This document shows positions 47,993 through 55,179 of a stretch of 58,091 nucleotides of DNA, in pieces. Every line of letters starts with the position of its first letter. The stretch's first letter is position 1. The stretch comes from an uncultured Clostridia bacterium (lineage in GTDB: Bacteria; Bacillota; Clostridia; Peptostreptococcales; Anaerovoracaceae). The stretch covers positions 1 through 58,091 of the forward strand of contig CALHKP010000042.1 of the NCBI GenBank assembly GCA_938034165.1, in the 5' to 3' direction. The notes under the pieces were generated by a model. That model worked only from the letters and a program-made list of their open reading frames with translations. It ran no database searches and was not told the DNA's origin. Made by a program: the position numbers and the translations under genes.

Positions 47993-50089
47993 TTATAAAT
48001 TATATTTTTGTTTTTTTCTCATAAGCTGCGCCTGGGTCATGTTTAGCAGCTCTGCAGCTTTTCGGGTTGTTTTGCCCGTTTTCAGCGCATATTCCACAAG
48101 AATCTTTTCCTGTTCTTGGATTATTTCGTTAAAATCCATATTTTCGCTTATCTTTGATGCATTCTTTACCTTCACCAGAATATCCTCATATTCATTTTCG
48201 GAAATCACAGCATCGATGTTTTTGCCCGTTATTACATAATCCCTCGTTCCGATTATAGTTCTGTGAATTACGTTCTCCAGCTCACGGACGTTACCCGGCC
48301 ACTCATACTTTGCAAGCGCCTGAAAAGCCGAAGGCGCCATCTCTTTTTCCACACCGTATCTGTTGCAATACTTCTCCAGGAAAAACTTTGACAGAACCGG
48401 AATATCGTCGATTCTCTCCCTCAGCGGCGGGATATTGATTATACATATATTTAGTCTGTAATAAAGGTCCTCTCTAAACTTGCCTTTTTCAACAAGCTCC
48501 CTAAGAGGTATATTGTTTGCGCAAATTACACGTACATCCACACTGATTGGAGTCGTTCCACCCACGCGGTAAAACTGGTTCTCCTGAATGACTCTGAGAA
48601 GCTTGGACTGAAGCGACGGTTCTAACTGACCTATTTCGTCCAGGAACAAAATTCCTCCGTTGGCTGCCTCAAAGTAACCTTTTTTGCCGCCTGCCTTAGC
48701 TCCCGTAAAAGAGCCGTCTTCGTAACCGAAGAATTCCGCTTCCGCGAGATTTTCCTGTATAGTTGCGCAGTTAATTTTTACACAAGGCATAGATTTTCTT
48801 TCACTGTTGTTATGAATTAAATTCAAAACCATTTCCTTACCTACACCGGTTTCACCCTGGATAATAACATTGCAGTCATACGATGCAATATTGATAACTT
48901 CATCCACCAGTGCCTCTGAAGCCTTGGAAGCAAATATGAAATCCCCCGTCTTTCCGTTATCGTGATACGTATTCGATTCAACAGTTCTCATGCTGCCTTT
49001 TCCGACTTCTCTGTAGACAGTATCAACCTGCTCCAGCTTGCTCTTAAGAGTATAGAGAAGGTCCATAACAAACTCGTTCTTGTTCTCATCATACTGGTCA
49101 AAAGAATATATATCCAATGTCTTGCACATACTTTCTGCAACATTTACTGCGCTTACGTATCTGTTCTTCGCTGTGGTAAAATAAATTTTGCCGCCTTCAA
49201 GGGTTGCAAGTACTGACAAAACCTCGCTTCCACGCTTGTCTTCGCAGTTTATGGTAAAATCAAAGAGTTCTTCTTCCTCATCGTAAACCTGCTGCGCAAC
49301 ATCCATGGCCATGCTTACATTTACAATATGAACATCATCACAAGATGAGCCCAGCGCCCTCTTGATATCTTTTTCCGTAAAGTTTCCTGCAGCATTTTCG
49401 TCCATTACCACAGTCACATGGCAATCATCGTTCAGAGCCAGTCTGACTGTACCGGCAAAGAGCTGAGCCGAAATCAAATCACGGGCAATTATAAGGATGT
49501 TTTTCTGTCCTTTTACAAGCGAATATATGTTGTAAAGGCTCCCCGCCTCGTCAATTGTCGCTATAGTGTAGGATTTCTTAAGGTTTTCCGGGAACTTTCC
49601 AAAAATCGTCTGTTGGAACGCAATTACATATCCCTTAACTTTCAGCTGTCCGTAATTGTAATCTATATCGTAAATCTCATCAATATGCATAGGAAGCGCA
49701 GTGAGTGTCGTCTGACAAATTACATAGTCGCCCTCCTTGAAATTACTGAATCCCCTATAGGATGCTCCCATCTCCTCGATAGTACCGCAACAAAGCCCAC
49801 CCGTTTTTGTAAACGGATTCTGAAGCTTTCCTCTCTTTTGGAGGATGTCTAGAACCTTTGCCTTTATCAGCATATCATCAAACCCACATTCCGAGCAAAG
49901 CTGCTGGAACGAGTCCCCTTCTATATGAATAATATCCAATGCAATTCTGCATTCATTTGGCGCCACTTTTCTGCTGTTATCAAGTTTCCATGCTGTAACC
50001 GGCGCCATACCCTTGGTTTCTATAACTCTGCTGTAACCAAAGTTGTCAATCAGTTTATTCTTTGTCTTCTTAATCAGATTCACCTCCAT
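47993..50089 (-). CDS. Sigma-54-dependent activator with an N-terminal 3,5-diaminohexanoate dehydrogenase-like domain
   Basis: 698 residues. Residues about 15-345 resemble L-erythro-3,5-diaminohexanoate dehydrogenase (Kdd) of lysine fermentation: FGYSRVIETKGMAP, IKAKVLDILQKRGKLQNPFTKTGG and LPMHIDEIYDIDY align with it from memory. The Rossmann glycines are lost (ILIIARDLISAQLFAG), so it is probably a sensor rather than an enzyme. Residues about 380-620 form a sigma-54 AAA+ domain with Walker A GETGVGKE (412-419), GSFTGA (459-464) and Walker B ILFLDEIG. A Fis-type helix-turn-helix ends the protein (TTRKAAELLNMTQAQLMRKKQKY). The annotated ATG lacks an upstream site, and a strong GGAGGTG overlaps codons 2-3, so the true start may lie a few codons in. 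It is divergent from a sigma-54 promoter. Confidence 0.85.
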   Translation of the reverse strand: MEVNLIKKTKNKLIDNFGYSRVIETKGMAPVTAWKLDNSRKVAPNECRIALDIIHIEGDSFQQLCSECGFDDMLIKAKVLDILQKRGKLQNPFTKTGGLCCGTIEEMGASYRGFSNFKEGDYVICQTTLTALPMHIDEIYDIDYNYGQLKVKGYVIAFQQTIFGKFPENLKKSYTIATIDEAGSLYNIYSLVKGQKNILIIARDLISAQLFAGTVRLALNDDCHVTVVMDENAAGNFTEKDIKRALGSSCDDVHIVNVSMAMDVAQQVYDEEEELFDFTINCEDKRGSEVLSVLATLEGGKIYFTTAKNRYVSAVNVAESMCKTLDIYSFDQYDENKNEFVMDLLYTLKSKLEQVDTVYREVGKGSMRTVESNTYHDNGKTGDFIFASKASEALVDEVINIASYDCNVIIQGETGVGKEMVLNLIHNNSERKSMPCVKINCATIQENLAEAEFFGYEDGSFTGAKAGGKKGYFEAANGGILFLDEIGQLEPSLQSKLLRVIQENQFYRVGGTTPISVDVRVICANNIPLRELVEKGKFREDLYYRLNICIINIPPLRERIDDIPVLSKFFLEKYCNRYGVEKEMAPSAFQALAKYEWPGNVRELENVIHRTIIGTRDYVITGKNIDAVISENEYEDILVKVKNASKISENMDFNEIIQEQEKILVEYALKTGKTTRKAAELLNMTQAQLMRKKQKYNL

Positions 50090-50221
50090 GTGTTGATGCG
50101 CAAATCTCTTCCGCTGCCTGCGTCGCGCCTGGGATTTGGCTCGCCGCTACGTAGGATTCACAGGTCGCGGCATGTATATTTCAGCGCCTTTTTAGCCTGC
50201 GCCGGCAACTCCTCTGTCTGG

Positions 50222-50259
50222 CGATTCGGTTTCGATTCTCAGATTCGCGTCTTGAATCG
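50222..50259 (+). promoter_or_regulatory. Candidate upstream activator site for the sigma-54 regulator
   Basis: CGATTC at 50222 and 50233 (11 bp apart), GATTCG at 50242 and an inverted GAATCG at 50254 (centres 21 bp from the second CGATTC). It lies about 100-130 bp upstream of the -24 element, where enhancer-binding proteins normally bind. Confidence 0.5.
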
Positions 50260-50354
50260 TCTTCGTGTCATCTTTGTTCATTATACACTACACTCAAAAA
50301 TAAGAAAAGGCTAAATTTCAATGTTTTTAATTTTTTTACAAGCTTTTTTTTAAG

Positions 50355-50371
50355 TTGGCACGCCTTTTGCT
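50355..50371 (+). promoter_or_regulatory. Sigma-54 promoter
   Basis: TTGGCAC-GCCTT-TTGCT: the -24 TGGCAC and -12 TTGCT match the consensus exactly with the required 5-bp spacing. It faces the 64-residue gene at 50448. Confidence 0.88.
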
Positions 50372-50447
50372 TTATATATTGGTGTAAAAGATGAAAAAGT
50401 TAAAATTAAGATAGGCCGCACCCGCGGCAGAAAGTGAAGGTGGAAAA

Positions 50448-50642
50448 ATGAACAAGAGAGCATTAAGAGCATACAGAAAGCTAACTAACAACGGAGTAAT
50501 TGGTTACCTTACAGAAAAGGAAATTAAAACAATGTGCAAGAACATCTTCCCTGACAAAGAGGTTGGAGCAGAACTTGCAGAAGATGCAATCCAGAGATCA
50601 AAGAACATCAACGATGTAACTGTTTCAAAGATTGCTATGTAA
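50448..50642 (+). CDS. Small basic protein under a sigma-54 promoter
   Basis: 64 residues, with AAGGTGG 6 bp before the ATG and the sigma-54 promoter 77 bp further upstream. The sequence is helical and mixed in charge, with a basic N-terminus (MNKRALRAYRKLTNNGVIGYL) and an acidic middle (DKEVGAELAEDAIQRSKN); it has no membrane segment, signal peptide or zinc motif. I do not recognise a family. Being the first gene behind a near-perfect sigma-54 promoter and divergent from a Kdd-type sensor, it is the most likely direct target. No larger gene follows before the terminator at 50844. Confidence 0.7.
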   Translation: MNKRALRAYRKLTNNGVIGYLTEKEIKTMCKNIFPDKEVGAELAEDAIQRSKNINDVTVSKIAM

Positions 50643-50843
50643 TTTAGCCTTTCTGCAGTAGGGGGAGTCCGGTATGTCATCCCCTGCTTAATTTTACATA
50701 GTCCCCTGGATTCCTCAGTGGTTCAGGGGTCCTAAATGTGTTACCCAAGGCCTCTCGAAAAAGAAATTTTAGAGAGAAATAAACATAAAATTCAAGGTGT
50801 ATTGGATTAGAGCAAAGAGCCTCCTAGAAGCAAAACGGCTCAA
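50643..50843 (+). other. Structured trailer of the sigma-54 transcript
   Basis: Gene-poor stretch between the 64-residue gene and the terminator. Two hairpins stand out. GCAGTAGGGG (50655-50664) pairs with CCCCTGC (50681-50687), burying an AGGGGGAG site before a five-codon frame at about 50674. CCCCTG (50703-50708) pairs with CAGGGG (50724-50729), burying the site before the 24-codon frame at 50736. The C- and G-rich arms can also pair across the two hairpins, so alternative folds are possible. Confidence 0.5.
50736..50810 (+). CDS. Possible 24-residue small protein in the sigma-54 transcript
   Basis: The frame MCYPRPLEKEILERNK... runs 24 codons to TAG, with AGGGG 6 bp before the ATG; that site is the 3' arm of a hairpin, so translation may be gated by RNA folding. 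Charged and helix-prone. Too short to judge by composition, and I recognise no family, so it stays a candidate. Confidence 0.3.
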   Translation: MCYPRPLEKEILERNKHKIQGVLD

Positions 50844-50915
50844 TTCAAACAAAAATCCCGCTTGAAATGTATTTGATACGTACATTCCGGCGGGATTTTT
50901 GTTTGAACAATAAAT
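50844..50915 (+). terminator. Long-stem terminator
   Basis: An 18-bp perfect stem, TTCAAACAAAAATCCCGC (50844-50861) with its complement at 50890-50907, and a 28-nt loop; the 3' arm contains the T-tract. Very stable and symmetrical, so it would work on either strand. Confidence 0.8.
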
Positions 50916-50953
50916 ATTTTAGCTCAACTATTCACAGATATTATGATTTCTGC

Positions 50954-50979
50954 TGTAAAATTTGCAGTTGAATTTTACA
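50954..50979. promoter_or_regulatory. Candidate autoregulatory operator of the toxin-antitoxin pair
   Basis: TGTAAAATT (50954-50962) and AATTTTACA (50971-50979) are perfect 9-bp complements with an 8-bp spacer; the right arm overlaps the -35 of the promoter at 50968. Confidence 0.6.
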
Positions 50980-50996
50980 ACAGAACATATTATACT
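50968..50996 (+). promoter_or_regulatory. Promoter of the toxin-antitoxin pair
   Basis: TTGAAT (50968-50973), 17-bp spacer, TATACT (50991-50996). Confidence 0.6.
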
Positions 50997-51067
50997 ACAA
51001 TTAGAAAATTAACTGCAAAAGCGTTACATTTGCGTGTCTAAATATATTCTATAAGGAGTTGATTAAA

Positions 51068-51322
51068 ATGCCAAACATTAAACCGATTTCCGATTTACGT
51101 AATTACAGCGAAGTCCTACATGATGTAGCTGTTGGAGCCCCTGTATTTCTGACAAAAAACGGACGAGGACGCTATGCCATTTTGGATATGCAAGATTTTG
51201 AAAAAATCCAAGCTACACTTAAATTAATGAATGAACTTGCAAGGGGTCGAAAATCCGGCGAAGAGAAAGGCTGGTTTTCTTTAGATGCCGTAGAAGAAAA
51301 CCTTGGGATTATAAATGAATAA
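51068..51322 (+). CDS. Type II antitoxin, Phd/YefM-like
   Basis: 84 residues from ATG 51068, with AAGGAG 9 bp upstream. The N-terminal MPNIKPISDLRNYSEVLHDVAVGAPVFLTKNGRGRYAILDMQDFEKI is the Phd/YefM DNA-binding fold, with the usual LTKNGRGRYAIL beta element. The C-terminal tail, EEKGWFSLDAVEENLGI, is the toxin-binding part. It is followed by a ParE/RelE-type toxin whose start overlaps its stop by 8 bp. A palindrome over the promoter suggests autoregulation by the antitoxin or complex. Confidence 0.88.
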   Translation: MPNIKPISDLRNYSEVLHDVAVGAPVFLTKNGRGRYAILDMQDFEKIQATLKLMNELARGRKSGEEKGWFSLDAVEENLGIINE

Positions 51323-51638
51323 TATTAAATTATCCGAAGAGGCTCAAAATGATCTTGTGGAAATAAAAAAGCACATAGAAGAAGACCTTATGAACCCCTC
51401 TGCTGCTTTGAAAACCGTAAGCAAAATCACCAAAAGTCTACGTATTTTGCAGACTTTCGCTCAAGCAGGCCCTGCCCTATCATCAGTGACCGATGTAGTA
51501 AGCGATTACCGTTACATGGTAAGTGGAAGCTATGTGAGCTTTTATCGCACTTACGGAGAGAACGTCTATGTAGATCGCATCATACATGCCCGACGTGACT
51601 ACATGCGAGTTTTGTTTGAAAACAACAGTTACAGATGA
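51315..51638 (+). CDS. Type II toxin, ParE/RelE superfamily
   Basis: 107 residues. The fold is recognisable from LSEEAQNDLVEIKKHIEEDLMNPSAALKTVSKITKSLRIL (two N-terminal helices), VVSDYRYMVSGSYVSFYRTYGENVYVDRIIHARRDYMRVLF (C-terminal sheet, with the conserved R-Y-h...h-Y-h...h-h-I/R-H-x-R-R-D-Y). This is the ParE-like group; whether it poisons gyrase or cleaves mRNA cannot be decided. It overlaps the antitoxin gene by 8 bp. A terminator follows at 51675. Confidence 0.88.
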   Translation: MNNIKLSEEAQNDLVEIKKHIEEDLMNPSAALKTVSKITKSLRILQTFAQAGPALSSVTDVVSDYRYMVSGSYVSFYRTYGENVYVDRIIHARRDYMRVLFENNSYR

Positions 51639-51674
51639 AATTGAAGAATAAAGCATAGCAACAAAACAAAGCAA

Positions 51675-51727
51675 AAAGGCTACCGCACAAAATGGTTATT
51701 TTCCGTTTTCGATGCGGTAGTCTTTTT
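51675..51727 (+). terminator. Terminator after the toxin gene
   Basis: AAAGGCTACCGCA and TGCGGTAGTCTTT form a 13-bp stem with one G-T pair, ending in TTTTT. Confidence 0.75.
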
Positions 51728-51747
51728 AATATTTTCCACTAATCTGC

Positions 51748-51776
51748 TTGACATATCATGATATTAGTTATATTAT
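51748..51776 (+). promoter_or_regulatory. Promoter of the hemolysin III family gene
   Basis: TTGACA (51748-51753), 17-bp spacer, TATTAT (51771-51776). Confidence 0.65.
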
Positions 51777-51855
51777 AATCTAGTATTCAATATTACATTA
51801 CATAGTTTATTAATTCGGATTACATAATAATCGCTTTGAGAAAGGAGAATAACTT

Positions 51856-52515
51856 ATGGAAACTTTGACATTACCAAGATACACTATAAAAGAAGAAGTA
51901 TTTAACAGTATTACTCACGGACTGGGCGCGGTTCTTGCGCTTATCGGAACTGTACTTATGGCGGCACTTGCGGTACTGAACCATAGCGGCTTTGCACTTG
52001 CAAACAGCCTTATCTACGGATTCTCGCTGATTGTACTCTACACCATGTCCACTGTTTATCACGCGGTGACAAATCCAAGAGCAAAGTCAATACTGAGAGT
52101 CTTTGACCATACTTCGATCTTCTTACTGATTGCAGGAAGCTACACACCATTTTGCCTAGTTGCACTTCAGGGAAAGGTCGGAGGACTTATCGTAGCTGCA
52201 GCCGTTTGGATCTGCGCAGTTGCAGGAATCATTCTGAACGCAATCGATCTGAAAAAGACAGAAAAACTGGGCCTCGTGCTTTACGTAATCATGGGCTGGT
52301 CAGTAGTTGCAGTAATAAAAAACATTATCGCAGTCCTTCCTGCCCCTGGTTTCTGGCTGCTTCTTGCAGGCGGAATCAGCTACACAGCAGGAATCATATT
52401 CTATGTTAAAAAGGATGTAAAATATATGCACGGAATCTGGCACCTGTTCGTTTTGGCAGGTAGCATTCTGCAGTTCCTCTGCATCATGCTTTATGTAATG
52501 CCAATGGCATATTAA
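51856..52515 (+). CDS. Hemolysin III / YqfA (PAQR-like) family membrane protein
   Basis: 219 residues with seven membrane helices. Family marks: the N-terminal EEVFNSITHGLGAVLALIG, the metal-ligand-type motif STVYHAVTNPRAKSILRVFDHTSIFLLIAGSYTPFCL (about 68-104) and the C-terminal HGIWHLFVLAGSILQFLCI with two His. The fold is that of the PAQR/CREST family, suggested to be zinc-dependent hydrolases. The hemolysin name is historical and a toxic role is not implied. AAAGGAG precedes the ATG; it is monocistronic between a promoter at 51748 and the terminator at 52591. Confidence 0.92.
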   Translation: METLTLPRYTIKEEVFNSITHGLGAVLALIGTVLMAALAVLNHSGFALANSLIYGFSLIVLYTMSTVYHAVTNPRAKSILRVFDHTSIFLLIAGSYTPFCLVALQGKVGGLIVAAAVWICAVAGIILNAIDLKKTEKLGLVLYVIMGWSVVAVIKNIIAVLPAPGFWLLLAGGISYTAGIIFYVKKDVKYMHGIWHLFVLAGSILQFLCIMLYVMPMAY

Positions 52516-52590
52516 AAAACGGCATCAAAATGCTGGCAAAACTTGACATACCGCATATCATATTAATCAGTTAGTATCTCAACTTAATAT

Positions 52591-52656
52591 AAAAGAGACT
52601 CGACCGACGGATAAGGGATTACCCTCAAGTTTCCGAAAGCCGGGTCTCTTTTTTTA
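52591..52656 (+). terminator. Terminator of the hemolysin III family gene
   Basis: AAAAGAGAC (52591-52599) pairs with GTCTCTTTT (52644-52652), followed by further T residues; TCG/CGG extends the stem. Confidence 0.7.
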
Positions 52657-52672
52657 TGTTTCGTGAAACAAT

Positions 52673-52798
52673 ATGAAACGCAAACAGAAATTACGCTTCA
52701 CTTTAGAACGCAAAATGAAACGCAAATCAAATTTACGCATATTTTCGAAGCGCAAAATGAAGCGTAAATAAATACGTTGCATTTTCGTTTCGTGCATG
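52673..52798. repeat. 42-bp direct repeat (iteron-like) array, three copies
   Basis: Units start at 52673, 52715 and 52757, exactly 42 bp apart. Each begins ATGAAACGCAAA (third: ATGAAGCGTAAA); units 1 and 2 carry TTACGC at the same offset (unit 3 reads GTTGC there) and end in CGCAAA. The third copy decays after about 20 bp. Four helical turns per unit put all copies on one face of the DNA. Confidence 0.85.
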
Positions 52799-52835
52799 AT
52801 ATGATAAATGAAAGGAACGCAAGGGAGGTCAAGGC

Positions 52836-53765
52836 ATGAAAGAAATGAAAAATCTGGAGTTTAAATCAGAAGTATCAAACTTATCCTTTGAGGAATTGGA
52901 ATGCGCCAGAGACGATTTGTCTTTCTCGATACTTGAAAGCAAAATGAAAGAAACTATGGGAATTGAAAAACTCAACGGAGATATTCTTCGTACCTTGGGC
53001 GTTGTTAACAAGGACGGGATTTATAACAACGCAGCTGCCATTCTTGCAGACAAAAACGATTTTTATGGCGTAGATATTGCGCGGTTTGGTTCTTCAATCA
53101 ATGAGATTCTGGAACGAAAAATCGCAAGCAATGAGTCCGTTCTACAACAATATAATACAGCTTTAGAATTCTACAGCAGATACTATCAGTACGAAGAAGT
53201 TGCAGGAATAGAAAGAAGGACTGTAGAAATCATACCGGAAATAGCTTTTAGAGAAGCCATGGCAAATGCACTAATACACCGAAAGTGGGACAGCAGATCA
53301 CCTGTTCGCATCAGCATGTTCAAAGATTATATTGAAATAAATTCACCCGGAGGTCTGCCAAGCGGTCTTTCAGAAGAGGAATACCTCAACGGAGGAATTT
53401 CAAATTTGAGAAATCCTATTCTTGGAAACGTATTCTTTAGAATGCACTACGTGGAAATGTTCGGAAGTGGTATTCGAAGAATTATGGAATCATACAAAGA
53501 CTCTACGTTAAAACCAATATTCAAAATAACAGACAACATTATCAGTGTCTCACTCCCAATAACTTCAACACATTACGAAATAACTTCAGATGAAGAAGAA
53601 ATTATATCAAAGCTGCAAAACGGCGAGACTCTAGCAAGTAGCGAACTGTCAAAGCTGACAGGATTCAGCAAAGCTAAGACCCTTCGATTGATAAATTTGC
53701 TGATTGACAAAAATTATATCAAGACCATCGGAAATGGCAGAGGAACAAAATATTCTCTCTGCTAG
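52836..53765 (+). CDS. AlbA/Schlafen-type ATP-binding regulator lacking its N-terminal domain
   Basis: 309 residues, with GGGAGG 7 bp before the ATG. The C-terminal part matches the GHKL ATPase domain of COG2865 proteins: FREAMANALIHRKWD with the ATP-site Asn, INSPGGLPSGLSEEEY, RNPILGNVFFRMHYVEMFGSGIRRI. A winged helix follows (EEEIISKLQNGETLASSELSKLTGFSKAKTLRLINLLI). The AlbA_2/Schlafen DNA-binding domain that normally precedes it is missing: the protein opens in the linker region (NLEFKSEVSNLSFEELE). The intact ribosome binding site suggests that the short form is made. It follows a 42-bp iteron array, which it may bind. Confidence 0.75.
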   Translation: MKEMKNLEFKSEVSNLSFEELECARDDLSFSILESKMKETMGIEKLNGDILRTLGVVNKDGIYNNAAAILADKNDFYGVDIARFGSSINEILERKIASNESVLQQYNTALEFYSRYYQYEEVAGIERRTVEIIPEIAFREAMANALIHRKWDSRSPVRISMFKDYIEINSPGGLPSGLSEEEYLNGGISNLRNPILGNVFFRMHYVEMFGSGIRRIMESYKDSTLKPIFKITDNIISVSLPITSTHYEITSDEEEIISKLQNGETLASSELSKLTGFSKAKTLRLINLLIDKNYIKTIGNGRGTKYSLC

Positions 53766-53811
53766 TCCCGCACTTTACCATTTTCAAAACCAACTTCAAA
53801 AAAACAATTCA

Positions 53812-53842
53812 GGCTCGCCAAACCAGCGAGCCACTTTTATTT
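53812..53842. terminator. Bidirectional terminator between convergent genes
   Basis: GGCTCGC / GCGAGCC with a 7-nt loop; followed by ACTTTTATTT on the plus strand and by a TTTTTTT run on the minus strand. Confidence 0.75.
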
Positions 53843-53844
53843 CC

Positions 53845-54930
53845 CTATAAATTGATATAATAAATTCCTGTCAGAAGCTGCACGCCCAGCGAAACCAGCC
53901 CAATCATAACCCAGCAGGTCAGTCCCAGAAGAATCGGCTTGCCGCCCTTCTTAACCAGCGAAACAATATCCGTATTCAGCCCGATTGCACACATGGCCAT
54001 AGCAATGAAAAACTTTGCCAGCCATTTCATAGTTGCAACAAAGGTTCCCGAATAGAACGCACTGAAAGCTGATTCCCCTGTGAGGCCCACAACTGTAGTA
54101 ATAACGGATGCGCCCACGAAGAAAAGTATAAACCACGGGAAAATCTTCTTAAAATCAAAGCCGCTTGCCTCGCCGCCCTGATTCTTTGCCTTATACATTC
54201 TGTATGTTGCAAGGATAAGAGTAATCGGAATAATGGCAAGAGTTCTTGTCAGTTTAACAGTTACCGCAGTTGAAAGGATACCCTCAACCCCGTAGATGCC
54301 TTCGGCCGTCGAAGCTGCCGCAGTAACAGAAGATGTGTCATTTACAGCAGTTCCCGCAAAAACCGCAAATCCTTCCGAACCCAGTCCGATTGCATGACCG
54401 AGAGTTGGAAAAATAAGTGCCGCAATTACATTGAACAAAAAAATCACAGATATGGACTGAGCTACCTCGCTGTCATCAGCCTCAATCACCGGCGCCGTTG
54501 CCGCTATGGCAGAACCTCCGCAAATAGAAGAACCTACCCCAATCAAAGTTGCTACCTTCGCGTCCATTTTCAGCACTTTCATCATAACAAAAGCCGTAAT
54601 CAAGGAAGCTGAAATAGTACACACGATAACCGGAAGACTCTGGCTTCCCACCTTTGCTATAGTTCCAAGGTTAAGAGAAAATCCAAGAATAATAACCGCC
54701 CATTGCAAAATCTTCTTTGAAGTGAATTTGATTCCCGAAGCCAATTCGTCACGCCCTGCCAGATTCGGTCTGATTAAAGTGATAATCATGCCTAGCAAAA
54801 TAGCAAAGACAGGTGCTCCGACAACCTCAAAAGGAATGCCGCCCAGGTTAACCGAACTGAGAAAAGTCGCGCAAGCTGCAATGACTGCACAAAGCACTAT
54901 TCCCGGCACTTGTTTCTTAGTTAATTTCAT
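53845..54930 (-). CDS. YeiH family putative sulfate/sulfonate exporter
   Basis: 361 residues from the ATG of MKLTKKQVPG, with AAGGAG 9 bp upstream; the frame is open further but that stretch has no site. About ten helices. Family marks: IPFEVVGAPVFAILLGMII, the tandem-repeat motif LQWAVIILGFSLNLG, IGVGSSICGGSAIAATAPVIEADDSEVAQSISVIFLFNVIAAL and FAGTAVNDTSSVTAAASTAEG. Homologues are named as putative sulfate exporters (PSE family), for example YeiH; substrates remain unproven. It is monocistronic and convergent with the ATP-binding protein gene. Confidence 0.9.
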   Translation of the reverse strand: MKLTKKQVPGIVLCAVIAACATFLSSVNLGGIPFEVVGAPVFAILLGMIITLIRPNLAGRDELASGIKFTSKKILQWAVIILGFSLNLGTIAKVGSQSLPVIVCTISASLITAFVMMKVLKMDAKVATLIGVGSSICGGSAIAATAPVIEADDSEVAQSISVIFLFNVIAALIFPTLGHAIGLGSEGFAVFAGTAVNDTSSVTAAASTAEGIYGVEGILSTAVTVKLTRTLAIIPITLILATYRMYKAKNQGGEASGFDFKKIFPWFILFFVGASVITTVVGLTGESAFSAFYSGTFVATMKWLAKFFIAMAMCAIGLNTDIVSLVKKGGKPILLGLTCWVMIGLVSLGVQLLTGIYYINL

Positions 54931-55179
54931 ATGTAAATTCTCCTTGTATAATGTTTTATGTGCAAAACGCACTTGAATTTTTAACGTACAAGAATAAGTA
55001 TAATACTGTTTTCGCTGTTTGTGAATATATGAACTGTACAAAAGCCGCAAAAGCACCGAACATAACACAGTAAATAGCCGCTAACCACCTTGATCACCGC
55101 AGCTTCTACTGTCAACCATAACACCCGATTTTCTTGATTGTTACATTTAAGAGTCTTGACCGCCATACTAAGCCTGCTC

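Larger units (their letters stand above)
52516..52835. other. Intergenic region with terminator and iteron array
   Basis: Contains the hemolysin III terminator at 52591-52656 and the three 42-bp repeats at 52673-52798; nothing else is evident. No consensus -10/-35 was found outside the repeats, so the promoter of the next gene probably lies within them. Confidence 0.55.

Noticed and set aside
51856..52515. Hemolysin/virulence factor
   Set aside because: The family name is historical; the sequence fits a seven-helix PAQR-like membrane protein with a general role.
52673..52798. CRISPR array
   Set aside because: The whole 42-bp unit is repeated, including what would be spacer; only three copies and no cas genes.
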